NCBI GenBank assembly: GCA_019054805.1
Contig: JAHQIY010000002.1
Coordinates: 3,410,001 to 3,474,000, forward strand
Reading direction: 5' to 3'
Source of the DNA: Brachionus manjavacas
Lineage: Eukaryota > Rotifera > Eurotatoria > Ploima > Brachionidae
Length of the DNA stretch: 64,000 nt
The translations under genes were made by a program, and so were the position numbers. The notes under the pieces were generated by a model. The model saw nothing but the letters and a program-made list of their open reading frames with translations. It was not told where the DNA came from and ran no database searches. Of this stretch, positions 34,150 through 45,884 are shown piece after piece (within the stretch, counting starts at the first letter, position 1; each line of letters starts with the position of its first letter).

Positions 34150-34870
34150 GTAGTCAGAAGGAACAAATTTTTATCACTAGAGTAGTAAATGGGTGGAACA
34201 AGCTTCCTGAAGAAGTGATAAAATCGTGTTAAGTTGATCAATTCAAAAATGGGTATGATAAGTTCAAAAATCCAATAAAAAGAAATTAACCAACGATCTG
34301 AATTGGAATTAGATTGATTTGTTTTTATTTTTTTTATATTTAAAAAAAAATTTCAAGCCTCAAAGGCAAGTTAAGAAGGAAACACAAAAATACAAATAAC
34401 AATTTTACAAATAAAATAAAAAAAAAAATCTGATTTAAATCACATTAAGTTTCATAAATAATTTGGTTAAAGATAAATGATTTCCTAAGTTGCCACCAAA
34501 ATTCTGGCCTTGAATCCGGGGAGGAATTTTCAATTTAGTTACCTTAATTAGGAGTTGGATTGGTTTAGTATTGGAGAGGGTCGCTATAATGCGTTTGGTA
34601 CATATTTGATCGGTTGTGATTTTGAATTATACTTAAGGCTACAATGAATCATGATATGCACTGATCCATTATTTTATGCTTTGGACTCGAATTTAATTTT
34701 GTCCAAATATGAATTATTTTTATTTGGATGCGCTTTTTTATTTATCTTACACAGTAGCCTAATGTTTATGCCTAATGTATATACGGTGTTAGAGCTACCA
34801 TAGTAGTCTTCCGTGTAAGACTTTCCCGCAAGTTTCTTGCAGTAGCTAATTATTATTATCATTATTATTA
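34150..34870 (+). pseudogene. 5'-truncated non-LTR retrotransposon relic
   Basis: KEQIFITRVVNGWNKLPEEV at about 34160-34220 is the conserved tail of non-LTR ORF2 (R-V-V-N-x-W-N-x-L-P). It is followed by a stop and VDQFKNGYDKFKN. Some 500 bp further on, the same strand ends in GCTACCATAGTAGTCTTCC, GTGTAAGAC and a TTA/TAT simple run (34794-34870), like 12220-12290. This fits one decayed copy from ORF2 tail to 3' end. Confidence 0.65.
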
Positions 34871-35724
34871 GTAGTAATAGTACCAGTTTAGAGAATACTC
34901 AAATCAAACAACAAAACTCATGTTTGAAATAAGTGCTTCAATTTTTTAAATGAAGCCATTTCACTATATTTTAAACAAGCTTCATGATATTTTATTATTC
35001 AGCACTTGCACTAATAAGACGAAATTTTTAAATGTTAATTTAAATTTTTTATTTTTGGCAAAAGTTAATCTCGTAGCTCATTAATGCCTTATTAGCTCAA
35101 TGGGTGTTAGCCACACAGTTTAAATATTTAAACGCGAGCTACTCATTTTCCTATCGCACGTATTCTTAGCTATTCGCCTTAATTTAATAACAAGGCTTAA
35201 ATCAGCTTGTCGAGTAACTTTTTGTCAAAAAAAGTCTATTCTAAATTTTGGCCAAATTTAAGAAATACTGTGTTACTAAGGACCAATTTTGTGTCTTCAA
35301 TTTGACCAATTTTTAGATCCTGTGACTTACTAAAGTCACTTGTTATTTGGCCCAGCAATTTAAGCAGCTATTTTTCTTGACAACTTAAAAGTCCTCGAAA
35401 GTTTAAATATTTACATTCGAAGTTTAATTGAATTCAAGCAATTTAAAAAGCTGGCTATTCGATACTAAACAATTTAAAGTGAACAGCTTGAACGACACAA
35501 TTTTCAAGTTGTTCCATTTAGTTAAAACACAAAATTAATTGTGCAACATTCTCGACTAATTTTGACTTTATCCTAGTTACAGGTATAATAAAATATTTGA
35601 TCAGACCTAAGAAACTTTATCTAAAAAAAAACAAAATTAATGAAATTTTTTTTTGATTTTTTAGAAGAAGAAAAAGATCCATTTGACATCATGGTCAAGA
35701 ATTAAGTCTCTTTTTCTTGTCGAA
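34871..35724. other. Upstream region and probable 5' leader of the four-TM gene
   Basis: A likely leader intron ends at GATTTTTTAG (35664), and a matching donor (ACAG|GTATAA) lies at 35581-35582. After the acceptor, a 4-codon upstream ORF (ATG GTC AAG AAT TAA, from 35692) precedes the main start, which could damp translation. Confidence 0.4.
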
Positions 35725-37128
35725 ATGGAAAAATTTGTCAAAAAACCCTCGTCAAAGGCTGACTTGGGCAATCAAGAAAAGCTGTATCAGAATCAGTCAA
35801 AATTTGACAATAATATTTATTTTAGTGAGCAAGTGAAGTCGCAGCCAGTTGACCAACGCAATTCATCAAATTTAGCGCATGTAACATCAATGTACGCTCT
35901 CACTCCGTCGTCATGTTCCGACTTGTCCCACAAAGAGCTTTTACAAATCCACAAAAAAGAAGCTACTGTTTCATTTAGTTTTCTTTTCGGAGCAATATCC
36001 CTTCTCACAATCTCTCTAATGATCATTACACTTACATTTATATTTCCATTCTGGATCAAGTTGTCATTCAACAATTTACCATCAAACATCTCACCATCAT
36101 CACCAGTAGAAATAGCCAATTCGCTGACCAAAGTGATCTTGATATCCGAGAATCGGACACATGACGAGTCCATTGTATTCAATCTGGGAATTTGGGAGGT
36201 CAAAATGCACCAAGAACTCGAAATCAAAGACAACGGCACAGGCCTAGTCTACCGCAATTTTTTCCCACTATCCACCCATTGGATAAGTTCAGATTTTGAC
36301 AATCAAATTCAATCGTTTGTCATAAAGCTTCTTCAATTCTTGGAATTACAAAATGTAAATATATTCACAATACAAATACTCGAAATTCTTCATTTGATTT
36401 TCACATTTTTAACTCTGTGTTTCACATCTTTTACTTTGTGCCTTTGTACCACGCACAAATCATCGCTTTGCTGGTATTTAGTGTGTTTTTTGTTGAATTT
36501 GATAGCTTTTATTGCCGGCTTGGTCGTGCTAATACTAGTGGTTGTGTGGCAACGAGTGCCGCTGTCCAATTTGTTAGATCAATCAGACAACCAGATAATT
36601 CTGGTCAAGTCTTTGGATTGGTGTTTTTGGCTGTCAGTTGGCAGCCTATCTGGAATAATCATAGCAGCCTTTTTGATCCTACTTTATATCCTAATATCTA
36701 CGGTTATTTTATTTAATCAAGACAAAGCCGTCAAAAAAATGGCTTTGAACAATCCGTTCATCGAGGAAACTAACGAAGAGATGAATTCAAGCAGGCTGCC
36801 AAGATACCAGACTAGTTCTCAAATTAACATGACTAAGAGCTCTACGACTCTTTCTCCGGCGCATCAAGGTCGAATTTTGCAAACCTGCATGCAGGTTAGT
36901 TCCAACAAGCTTCATAATCCGTCCTATGTATTCTATACAGGGAATGGAAATTACCGAAAAGCAAATATTGACATAGATGAGATAAAACCAGAATATGATC
37001 AGGGCGAGGGCACAAATACTCTTAATTATTCGCTGGTGTCTCAGCAAAAAATCAATCTAAGCCACGACCACAATTATTCAAATGTTGATCAACCGAACAA
37101 TGATATTAAATTAACCACATACAGATGA
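35725..37128 (+). CDS. Four-transmembrane (claudin/tetraspan-like) membrane protein, 467 aa
   Basis: Not assigned to a family. The start is the first ATG of the frame (MEKFVKKPSS); the frame is open upstream to about 35665 but has no ATG there. TM segments by hydrophobicity: about 82-110, 217-240, 250-274 and 300-330, with cytosolic N- and C-termini. The first extracellular loop is about 105 residues (111-216), has N-glycosylation sites (NGT, NRT) and the GIWEVK Trp that recalls claudin-superfamily loops, but no GLW..C..C cysteine pair. The C-terminal 135 residues are polar, Ser/Asn/Tyr-rich and end LTTYR. A junction or channel-accessory protein is possible. It is single-exon in its coding part. 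Confidence 0.7.
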   Translation: MEKFVKKPSSKADLGNQEKLYQNQSKFDNNIYFSEQVKSQPVDQRNSSNLAHVTSMYALTPSSCSDLSHKELLQIHKKEATVSFSFLFGAISLLTISLMIITLTFIFPFWIKLSFNNLPSNISPSSPVEIANSLTKVILISENRTHDESIVFNLGIWEVKMHQELEIKDNGTGLVYRNFFPLSTHWISSDFDNQIQSFVIKLLQFLELQNVNIFTIQILEILHLIFTFLTLCFTSFTLCLCTTHKSSLCWYLVCFLLNLIAFIAGLVVLILVVVWQRVPLSNLLDQSDNQIILVKSLDWCFWLSVGSLSGIIIAAFLILLYILISTVILFNQDKAVKKMALNNPFIEETNEEMNSSRLPRYQTSSQINMTKSSTTLSPAHQGRILQTCMQVSSNKLHNPSYVFYTGNGNYRKANIDIDEIKPEYDQGEGTNTLNYSLVSQQKINLSHDHNYSNVDQPNNDIKLTTYR

Positions 37129-38191
37129 ATTATTAAATAAATTATTCAAGTTTTATTTTTTTTCTATTTTTTTATTTATTTTTTTAAATCTTGTTGTCAA
37201 AATTAATAAATTTCATTAAATTTATTTTATTCTAAAAAAGTTAATCACATAACATTTGAATGCAATTTTTGGAAAAATATTAAACCATCATATCAATAAT
37301 AAAATCGTCATATAAAAATTAAACGGGGTCCGGGACAGAGCCCTGGTTTAGGGATTCGGGTATGTTGTTGATTAGAGAACTAATATTTAAAATTAAAATT
37401 AATAATTAAACTTTTTATGAATTAAAATCTTTAGTTTAATTATGACGATTTTATTTATTTTCATATCACAATTTAATTATTGATATGACAGGTTAATATG
37501 CATACTTTTTAAATCTGGATTTTTTCTCTCTTATCAATCATCTCATGTGACAACTTTTTAGCCATTATTTCCTAGGATCACCAAAGGTATTGTCCTAGAT
37601 GAATCTGTTGAGAATCATGCATTTTTCAAAAATGAAGAACCATTTCATAATTTGAAAGGATTAAGCGAGTAAATTCTAAAAAAGGTAACAAAGTATCAAG
37701 ACATAATTTCTTCATGAAAAGAGGGTTGAAAATATGGAATCAAATTCCATTTAAAACTGTACCAAAGTAATTTAATTTGTGTTTTTTTAGCAGTAAATAA
37801 AGCTGATAAAGATTTTATTTTTAAAAGAGTTGTTGACGAAAATGGAAGTCGACCAATTTTTGTTTCGATTTGGAAAAAAATTACAAAGAAATTGAAATAA
37901 AAATTTACTGCAAAAAAAAACAAAAAATGATTTCTCTTGTATAAGTTCCGAACAAGTAAAAATTTCAAAAAATATCAAACAATTTAAATTTTTATCGAAG
38001 TAAATTCGCCAGTAACTTAATTTTCACGTTCATTTTATTTTTTTAAAAAGACTGAAAAAAATTTGTTTATTAACATACAAAAAAAAATATAAATTAATTA
38101 ATAATTTTAAATTAATAGATTGAATAAATAATTAGAAAGGATTTTTTAATGATAATACACAAATTAAAAATGTCACCGTTTTATGTGAACC
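37129..38191. other. Downstream spacer with inverted GC-rich repeat
   Basis: At 37321-37430, AACGGGGTCCGGGACAGAGC, then CCTGGTTTA and the following AT-rich 60 bp are the inverse of 33600-33713. So two copies of one repeat face each other across the four-TM gene. Otherwise AT-rich and non-coding. Confidence 0.55.
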
Positions 38192-38465
38192 ATGAAAATA
38201 TTAAAAATTATCGATGATCTACAAAAAATGCAAAACCGAATTTTAAGACACATCAAGTTTTTTCCCACTGACGAGAATTATAAACATCCACAATAATTTT
38301 GAAATGGTTGCTACTAAAACCAAGTTGCTTTTTGATAAATTCTTCTTGAAGCGAGTAGAACAACAGAAATTAACCAAAGACTTTGAATGCTATTTAACTA
38401 ATACGTCCGAACTTAACCCAAAATTTCGCGCACTTTATGAGAAATTTACGAACGTGTTAAGTTAA
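38192..38465 (+). pseudogene. Non-LTR RT C-terminal relic
   Basis: MKILKIIDDLQKMQNRILRH, IKFFPTDENY, then after one frameshift IHNNFEMVATKTKLLFDKFF, LKRVEQQKLTKDF, PKFRALYEKFTNVLS and stop. LQKMQNR.LR is the hallmark ORF2 C-terminal text of non-LTR elements. It lies between the four-TM gene and SLC25A22. Confidence 0.75.
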
Positions 38466-39335
38466 AATAGCTGACCCTTTTAACTGCCAAATCAGAAATT
38501 TCTTTTATTTTTTCTTTTATTAAATGAAATTTTTATCCGATAAAAAACTTTAATTATTTAATCAGTATCTGTCAATATTTTTTATTTTTTTTTATTTATT
38601 TTATTTATTTTACTCCTATATATTTATTTTTTCAATGGCTAGGCTGAAAAGAAGGACTTAGTTCTATTCTGTGCGGCCTGAGGTTTACCTCAAATTATTT
38701 AATAATAATAATAATTTATTTAATGAATGAATTAACTAATTAATTGAATTAATTTTTTACTAAGTTTTAACATAATTGAAAGATAATTGAACAAATAAAT
38801 TTATAAAAATGACTATTTTTTTAATGAGCAAAATTTTCGACTAAGTTGACTTAGGTCGATTAGTCGAAAAGATTTTTTATATGCAAAATTAAATATGATA
38901 TTTGTTTTTAAATGAAGACACAAATTGCTTTAAAATAATAAAATCATTAAGTCGATAATTTTAAACTAAATAATTAACAAAAATTATCATTAATAGAATT
39001 TTTTTGAAATTTTTTACTTGTTTAACGATAATTTAATAGTTTAATAGTTTGAGTTAAGGTTACTCAATCAAGATAAATAAAAATTCATTTTAATAATAAT
39101 AAAGGATCTTAAAAAATAAATTATAAGTTTTAATGGTTAATTCATCTAGCAAGACCCAATATATCCTGGAAAAATCAAATTTATTTTTAATATTTTTTTA
39201 ATAAGCTTAAAAATTGATGATCAAGAATTTTTTATTTTTTACTTTAAATTGGCTTATTAAAAAGTCTAAAATATTGTTATTGATTAAAAAATTTTCCTAA
39301 ATATGTTTTGTTCGATCCGCTAGATTTAAATTTAT
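38466..39335. other. AT-rich spacer
   Basis: No gene found. One slightly GC-richer patch near 38640-38690 has no recognisable content. Confidence 0.4.
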
Positions 39336-40617
39336 TTAAGTCGGTTGAATTGATTTTAAACCTTTTAAATTATTAATAAATGAATAAAAAATTAAATTGA
39401 AAAAAAATTTACCCATAAAGGCTTCGGCGACGCCAAGAAAATAAAACATTTGAGCAATGCCAAATAAAGGTGCTACAACACAAACTCTAGCTACGGCTCC
39501 TTTGAAGAAAGCTGTAGGTGATTCATGTTTTAAAATTTTACTAAAAAACATTAATTTAAATTTATTAATCATATTATATACAAAAAATTACAAAAAACTA
39601 TCAACGACACCATTGTATTGTAAATCTCCTGGAGCTTTGGTTGTTGTCTGAATTCTAGTCTTGATAACTTTAAAATAATTTAGACTTGGTCTTTATTAAG
39701 CTATAATCATACCGTCTAATGGCGTAGCTATATAGGATGCTATTGAGCCTGCCAAAATACCAGATCCAAATGTGTGGTAAAAGGGCGGCTTTTTTGTCTC
39801 CGCATCAATTACACCCATTGAATTGATGTATGCGAATAAAGGAAAGTACATGGCCGAAAAAGAAACATCTCGGACTAGAGTCGCAGTACCACCTTGGTAC
39901 AGACCACTTATTCCTTTTTTCTTTAACAGGTCTACAGCTATTCTTGTTGCGCTTTGTGGCGAAGCAGATGATGAATTATGTGTCATAGCAACTAAAAAAT
40001 TTAATCTTTTTCAATCTCAAATTTCATATTATTTAATAAATTTTGCATACCAACTCTTCCTGAATCTTGGAGTGCTATTTTTAAAAGTTCCATTGGTGTA
40101 GTTACAACAATTTGACACATGCCTGCACTAGCTCCGGCTAGAATTTGTTTATACATTGGCAAAGAGCCATCTCTATTAATAAATTTTAAAAAGATGAAAA
40201 TTTTAAAATTTAAAATTTTACTTCGATCTTAACATGTAACGAAACCCGTCATTAGCTACCAGCTTGATTGCTTTCTCAGGAGTAATCAAAAATAGATTTA
40301 CGCCAGATCCTTTGTACATACCGCGGATTCCCTCGGTTTTAAAAGTTTTAATAAAGCAATCGAAGCTTTTAATAAAAAGTAAATAAAAATAAAACTCTTA
40401 TAATAAATTCAATACTAGCTTTTGTAGAGTTTATTTGCGCCGGCTGTATTTTGCCATCTAGTCTTTGCCAAATCAAGGGGAAAAACACAAGTGACTCCAA
40501 CAATGCCGGCAATACTAGCATTGATTATTCGAGGAACAAGTCTTTTATACAATTTTACAATTTTTGGCAAACAAAATTTTTTTTACCAAGTTACCCGAAG
40601 TTATCATTTGAAGACAT
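39336..40617 (-). CDS. SLC25A22: Mitochondrial glutamate/H+ carrier (SLC25A22/18 type), 8 exons, 307 aa
   Basis: Model: complement of join(39336..39361, 39413..39540, 39592..39667, 39713..39991, 40051..40172, 40222..40365, 40416..40541, 40595..40617). The seven introns are 44-59 nt and phases agree at all junctions. Imports glutamate across the inner mitochondrial membrane. It has three carrier repeats, with [10 protein letters not shown] in repeat 1, [12 protein letters not shown] in repeat 2 and TPLDVIKTRIQ in repeat 3. Other landmarks are [38 protein letters not shown] and [17 protein letters not shown], the last nearly identical to the human carrier. The first exon is only 23 nt (MSSNDNF). 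Length equals the family norm. The exon lengths are why only parts appear as open frames. Confidence 0.93.
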
Positions 40618-40752
40618 TTCCTTAATTTTTCTGAAAAATGGCTTAAAAACTGAAAATAAAAAAGATTCTTTTTCTAAATGGGAAATTAAACCCATTATTT
40701 TTTTTAAATAATAAATTTTAAGTTTATCTCAATTAAAATTAAGTCAATTTAT

Positions 40753-43700
40753 TTAATCGTTTTTAAAGTGATCAAAATTGTATTTCCTGACAAAGCCATC
40801 ACGACAACAAGTAAATAAATGAGTTTGATTAAAGGCAATTTGGTAAACTGGATCACAATCTGAGCCAGTTAATTCAATTGTTGAGTTTAATTCATCAAAA
40901 TGCCAAGTGAAACAAGAGCCATCAGCTGTTGATGCAATGAAACCATGTCGTTTACCAATTTTACGAATAGATAAAATACTTGACCTCATTTCTTTCCATG
41001 AATCAGTCGTTTTTCTTAAGATAAAATTGAAAAAAATATATTACAATCTAAAAAGCTGTACTCGACAATATCTATGACATGTAAAATTCCTTCCTGAGTT
41101 CCGCAAACAACTTTAGTTTCGGAAATAAAACAACAACAGTTCACTGGACTTTCACATTTAAACTCAAATAAAACTCGTCTTGCTCTTAGGCTAAGAATTC
41201 TTAAAAATCCATCTTCGCATGCACAAGCGGCTATTTTGTTCTCAGTTCCGATTTCTCTCTCATTTAAAGCCTCGGTTCGCTCAGGAACTTGTAACTCTTT
41301 TAGAGAACTATCACTCAATTCCGAAAGCGAAATACAGTTGATTATACAATTAAATTGGCCAACTGTTGCCAGACACTTTGACTGACCAATGTCAAAAAGC
41401 TTACAAGAGCCATCTCTACCAACTGAGACAATATTGCGGCCCTTATCAATAATCTGAAAGTCGCTGACTCCTCTTTCATGGCCTGTTAGAGTTACTGGAC
41501 ACGATGCATCCTCACAAGACCAAATTTTTAGTCTCAAGTCATCAGCACCGCTTAGAATCACAAGACCTGAGGGAAAAAATTTACAAACGTTCACTTCGCC
41601 AATATGTCCAAATAAAACCCTCTAAATTTTTGGTTTTAGAAAAAAAAATTGGTTTTGTGCCTAAGATCTTACTCGAATTTGACCATTATCAGTTTGCCAA
41701 AGGAAAAGTTGACCATCTTGACTCGATGATACACCGAGACCACCAGAACTGACATCTAAACTTAGCACTGGCAATGGTTTTTTAGTTTTATCACCAAAAT
41801 GGATTTGAAATTTTTGTACTGGAGCTACAAATTTGCGTCTTATCTCAAATTTTTCATTCTTATATTTGATATTTATAGATTTCTAAAATAAAATTGAATT
41901 TAAGTAGCTGTTTTTAATCTTATCTGTCAATTGAATTTCTTTAAAAGTAAATAATAATTACTTTTTAAAGTTTAATAATAACATAATTATGAAAAAGCTT
42001 AGAAGATTCTATTATGCCAAGTTAAATCGGAGAATATAGTTAGATACAAAGATATAGTTAGGAAAGCCATAAAAAAAATCGAAAACCTGAGAACCAACCA
42101 AGAAAAAATCAACAAAAAAGGCTTTATGAATCTATATTTATAAATATATATATTTAAATTCTATTAGAATAATATGATATATTCTTGGATATTCTTATAT
42201 TTTTAAATTTTGAATTTTCTTTTATTTGTTCGAAAATTAAATGTGTCTTCATATCTTAGAACTTTATTGAATTTTTTAATTTAAAAGTGATGAATTTTGC
42301 AAGAAACAACCTTTTTCTATTACAAAGAGTGTTTTATAATTAAAAAACATGGTAAAGTGGTACAGTATATTTAAATTTGGCTTTTACCTGCAACCTAAAA
42401 ATAGAAAAAATTTAAATGGTCAAATTTAAAATTTTTTTCAATTTTAAAAGAAAAAATTTTGAAAAATTTGGACAATTTTTCCAAAAATTTAACACTGAAA
42501 TTGAATAATCAACTTTATTTGGACCGACTTCGACTAGATAATAATTGCGGTATAGATGATCAACTCGATGCAGTGACCTCTGTGTCAGTCGGAGCCGTTT
42601 CTCAAAAAAGGCACTGGAAAAGGAGATCAGCGCCTTCCCATTATCCACTAGGATATAAAAGGGTCAAATTGAAAAAATTGGACACAAAATGAGACGTGAA
42701 TAGAACATATAATTTTCAAGACATTCAAGATTAATTTTCAAAAGAATCAACTGTTTATCTAAATTCAGTTTAAAGTTTTATATTAAAATTTTTGAAATTT
42801 AAAATAAAATATAATACGCATATTTTTAAGTTTTACCTGTAGAAATTTTTGAATTAATAAAAAACAAACCAAAAGGACTTTCTTTTTACAGGTTATCATC
42901 TTTATTTAGGAAAACAATTTCAAAGATAAATTAATAAATATATAATATTTGATGATAAATTTTATTGATTTATATTTCTATATGCTAATCATTAAAAATT
43001 AGTTCATTAAAATAAGATATGACCAAAATCTAGATATTAAATTTAGATGGTTTCAAATTTCGTTGATAAAATTAGAAAAAAACCAAGAATAGAAATTTGA
43101 AAGAATTTTCGAAATTTTAAAGAAGCTCAAGGAAAAAAATATCTTTCCTTTATTTTTCAGATATTTTTTAAGCATTTTAATATTATTATATGATCTATTT
43201 ATTTACAAATCTTTATAATAATGTTAAAATTTTCAAAATAACTAATCATTCGGTAAACAAAAATAGAAGTTTAATTTCTTCATTGTATATTTATAATGTA
43301 GAATATTTAAAATTATTTTCATTTTATAATAATTAATTTTTGTTAGTCTACTTTTAAATATTATGAATTTTTATGAAAGGAGTGTAATTATTAAAAAGGC
43401 ACTTGCTTTTTGGATAACTATTTTCAATTTTGAAGATTTAGATTTGCAGTAGATTTTTGCAAGGCTTATTATCTGTCTGTAACTTAAAAAATCTTCACTT
43501 TATTTTGTCTCATTTTTACTTTTTTGTTTTTTTTTAAATGCTTTATAAATTGTATCCTGGCGATAGAACAAAAAATTAAAATAAGAATAAAAACGATGGA
43601 AACTTGCAGAAATTATCTTAATGATTGTGATGATAGAATCGGCGTAGGCCAAAACTTTGGTATAATTATCTTAAATTATAATTATCTTATTTTTTCTATT

Positions 43701-44562
43701 TTTGGTTAATTTTAAAAAACATAAGTGATATAAATCAAAGATTCTAACTAATTTTTATTTACATTCAAATATTCCCTATGTGATCTAATTTAATTTAAGA
43801 AGCATGACTTATTAAGCATAAGTTTTGAAAAATTATCAAAAAATTAAAAAATCATCGTGATAAAGCTCATGTCGCTTTATCTTTAGCCAAATAAATTTAA
43901 AGTTTATTCAATTATCAAATTAAAACTGTAAAGTTTTAAAAGATAATTTAAACTTTCAAAAAGATAAGGTGTAACACACTAAAAATTCTGATTTTCTATC
44001 ACTAAATTAAATTTCTGTAAGTATCTATAATTCATTGCTAAATTATGGTTATTTTAATTCTTTTTATATTTTGATGAGAAAAACCGCATTTTTAAAATTT
44101 TAACTTGCATTGATTAATTATCAAAAATAATATTTAAAAAACAAAACTTGTAGATTTCAAAAAAATTTCATTAATTCTAAAAATCTTAATAAAACTTACA
44201 TTATCGCTTGATATTTTCTCAATACTGAAATATTTATCGTTTGCATCTTGAATTGCCGGTGAGACCTGGCTTGGGCGTTTGAAGTAGAGCCTAGCATTGA
44301 GTGCGGGTTCTACTTACAGCAATTTTCTGATCAATTCTAATTAATTCAAATAATTTAATAGTTTACCTGGTGAAAACTTATATTGTATCCAAACCGACTC
44401 AGTCGTTTGTTCACTAAAAATATAAACATTTACATTTTTTTTATAATAATCTCATTAAATTCTATCTCAAACCTGAGAATTTCATCCCAATCCGATTGCA
44501 GTATAAGTCTTTCCACTTTGACAAAAATTTAAGACAAATTCAAACAGATTCAGTTTATTACT
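40753..44562 (-). CDS. PAAF1: Proteasomal ATPase-associated factor 1 (WD40), 8 exons, 410 aa
   Basis: Model: complement of join(40753..41014, 41062..41621, 41673..41882, 44200..44309, 44367..44413, 44473..44515, 44562). The last exon contributes only the A of the start codon. WD40 protein that binds proteasomal ATPases and negatively regulates 26S assembly. Landmarks: LILQSDWDEIL, KYFSIEKISSDN, SLDVSSGGLGVSSSQDG, VCKFFPSGLVILSGADDLRL, IWSCEDASC, DKGRNIVSVGRDG, a REIGTENK box, CGTQEG, FIASTADGSCF, LTGSDCDPVY and FTCCRDGFVRKY, in the same order as human PAAF1. Small introns are 46-58 nt; one of 2.3 kb (41883-44199) holds a SINE-like repeat. No ATG exists in frame in the first coding exon; a 46-nt intron (44516-44561) that splits A|TG restores one. 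Confidence 0.85.
42515..42670 (-). repeat. SINE-like dispersed repeat, copy 2 (PAAF1 intron)
   Basis: The block AACTCGATGCAGTGACCTCT, then GTGTCAGTCGGAGCCGTTTC, AAGGCACTG and CGCCTTCCCATTATCCACTA (plus strand) is about 93% identical to 46433-46570. Read on the minus strand it begins TCCTAGTGGATAATGGGAAG, then GCGC, which looks like a tRNA D-arm/A-box. A B-box-like ATCGAGTTGATC lies about 80 nt on. This suggests, but does not prove, a pol III SINE. Confidence 0.65.
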
Positions 44563-44796
44563 TATTTATCCAAGAGTGATATTAAGCTGAGCAAAAATAT
44601 TTCTGTTATTTTAAAGCTTTATTGTAAATTAAAATAAAAAATTATAATTGGTGAAAAAATGAAAATGGAAGTAGTATCTACCAAAAATTATATTACATAT
44701 AAACGAGTCTATTTTTGTACAAGAAAAAAAATCTAAATTTAAAAAAAAATTGACAAATATTCTGGGTGTCGTCTTGACTCAGCCAAAAATTAAAAT

Positions 44797-45760
44797 TTAA
44801 AGCTCTTCATATTCAATTTTATACGAGCAAGTCTTGCATATTTTAAAATATTTGTCTTCTTTATCATCATATTCTTCTTCACCATATTCATGTTTGTGAA
44901 AATCGGCCAGTTTTCTAGCTCCTTGACGTGCTTCTTTTCTCAAATCTAAATAAAAAACACATTTACCTTTTATTACCTTTTAAAAATTTTACTTTGAAGT
45001 TTTTTTTCATAATTTCGCTGTCTAGTCTTATGCAAATTCACAATTTTTTGTTCTTTCTTTTCGTCGAGGTTTTCCAGACTTTCATGAACAACTATGGCAC
45101 GTTCTACTATTTGACACTTTAAATACAGCTTCATTTCGCCAAATCGGTTTTTATGAGGGTTCTTTTTGGTAATGAATTTAAGCACTGGTTCTCTGAAGTC
45201 AAAGTCACAGTCTTTTAGTAAATATTGTTCTTTGGCTTCAGTTTTCGTAATCAAATCATAGTCGTCCGAATTTTCAGTTCTTGAATTTAATCTTAATAAT
45301 TTGTCTTTGAAATTGTTTAAAATTTTACCTGCAAGTGTCACAGACATTTAGATCAAAATTTTTGGACAAAAAGGAATCAGGAAATTTCTTATTACATTTT
45401 TTGCACTTTAAGTGCTGATCTTGAGTAGGTACAGAAGGCTCTTCGACAATTATTTCCTCTTTTTTCTTTTCTTCAATCAATTCTTCTTCATCAAGGAAAA
45501 AACCAGCACCGCTATCAACTAATTTTTTGCTTTGGGTGTCCATGACCGTCTTGGCTCTTTTTAAATATTAACATAAATAAATTTAAAGTTTTAGTTTATT
45601 ACAATTTAGCTGTTCTTTCTTTTTGTTCTCTAATTTCCAGCGCCCTTTTTCTGTTTGTTTCGATCCGATCTTTCTGCTCCTGACTCAATTCAGGTGATTT
45701 TTTTGCCTCCGGACTTGATTCCAAATTACTAGAATCCAAATTAAAGCCCGAAAAAGACAT
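44797..45760 (-). CDS. XPA: XPA nucleotide-excision-repair protein, 4 exons, 273 aa
   Basis: Model: complement of join(44797..44945, 44993..45279, 45329..45556, 45603..45760). Introns are 46-49 nt. Verifies DNA damage and scaffolds TFIIH, RPA and ERCC1 in nucleotide excision repair. Seen: a charged N-terminus [10 protein letters not shown] with [17 protein letters not shown]; the [11 protein letters not shown] acidic box; a C4 zinc finger CKKC..(17)..CDTC around [15 protein letters not shown]; then the DNA-binding domain [45 protein letters not shown]; and the C-terminal HEYGEEEYD with CKTC (TFIIH-binding end). Length equals human XPA. The third acceptor could instead be 12 nt upstream, adding RLNS, also in frame. 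Lies 235 bp upstream of PAAF1. Confidence 0.95.
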
Positions 45761-45884
45761 CTTTGAATTTGAATTAAAAATATTAAAAATTTGAATTTTT
45801 TGTGCTAATGGAGAACAAGAAAAAAAATTCTTGAATTATGTAATTGGGATGTTAAACAACAACGAGTTTTTTTTCATTATTTTA

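Noticed and set aside
37696..37978. Phe-rich minus-strand frames
   Set aside because: Composition follows poly-T runs; no Met context or family.
42412..42648. 78-codon minus-strand frame (MDNGKALISF..)
   Set aside because: It covers the SINE-like repeat; the other copy breaks the frame and the rest is low complexity.
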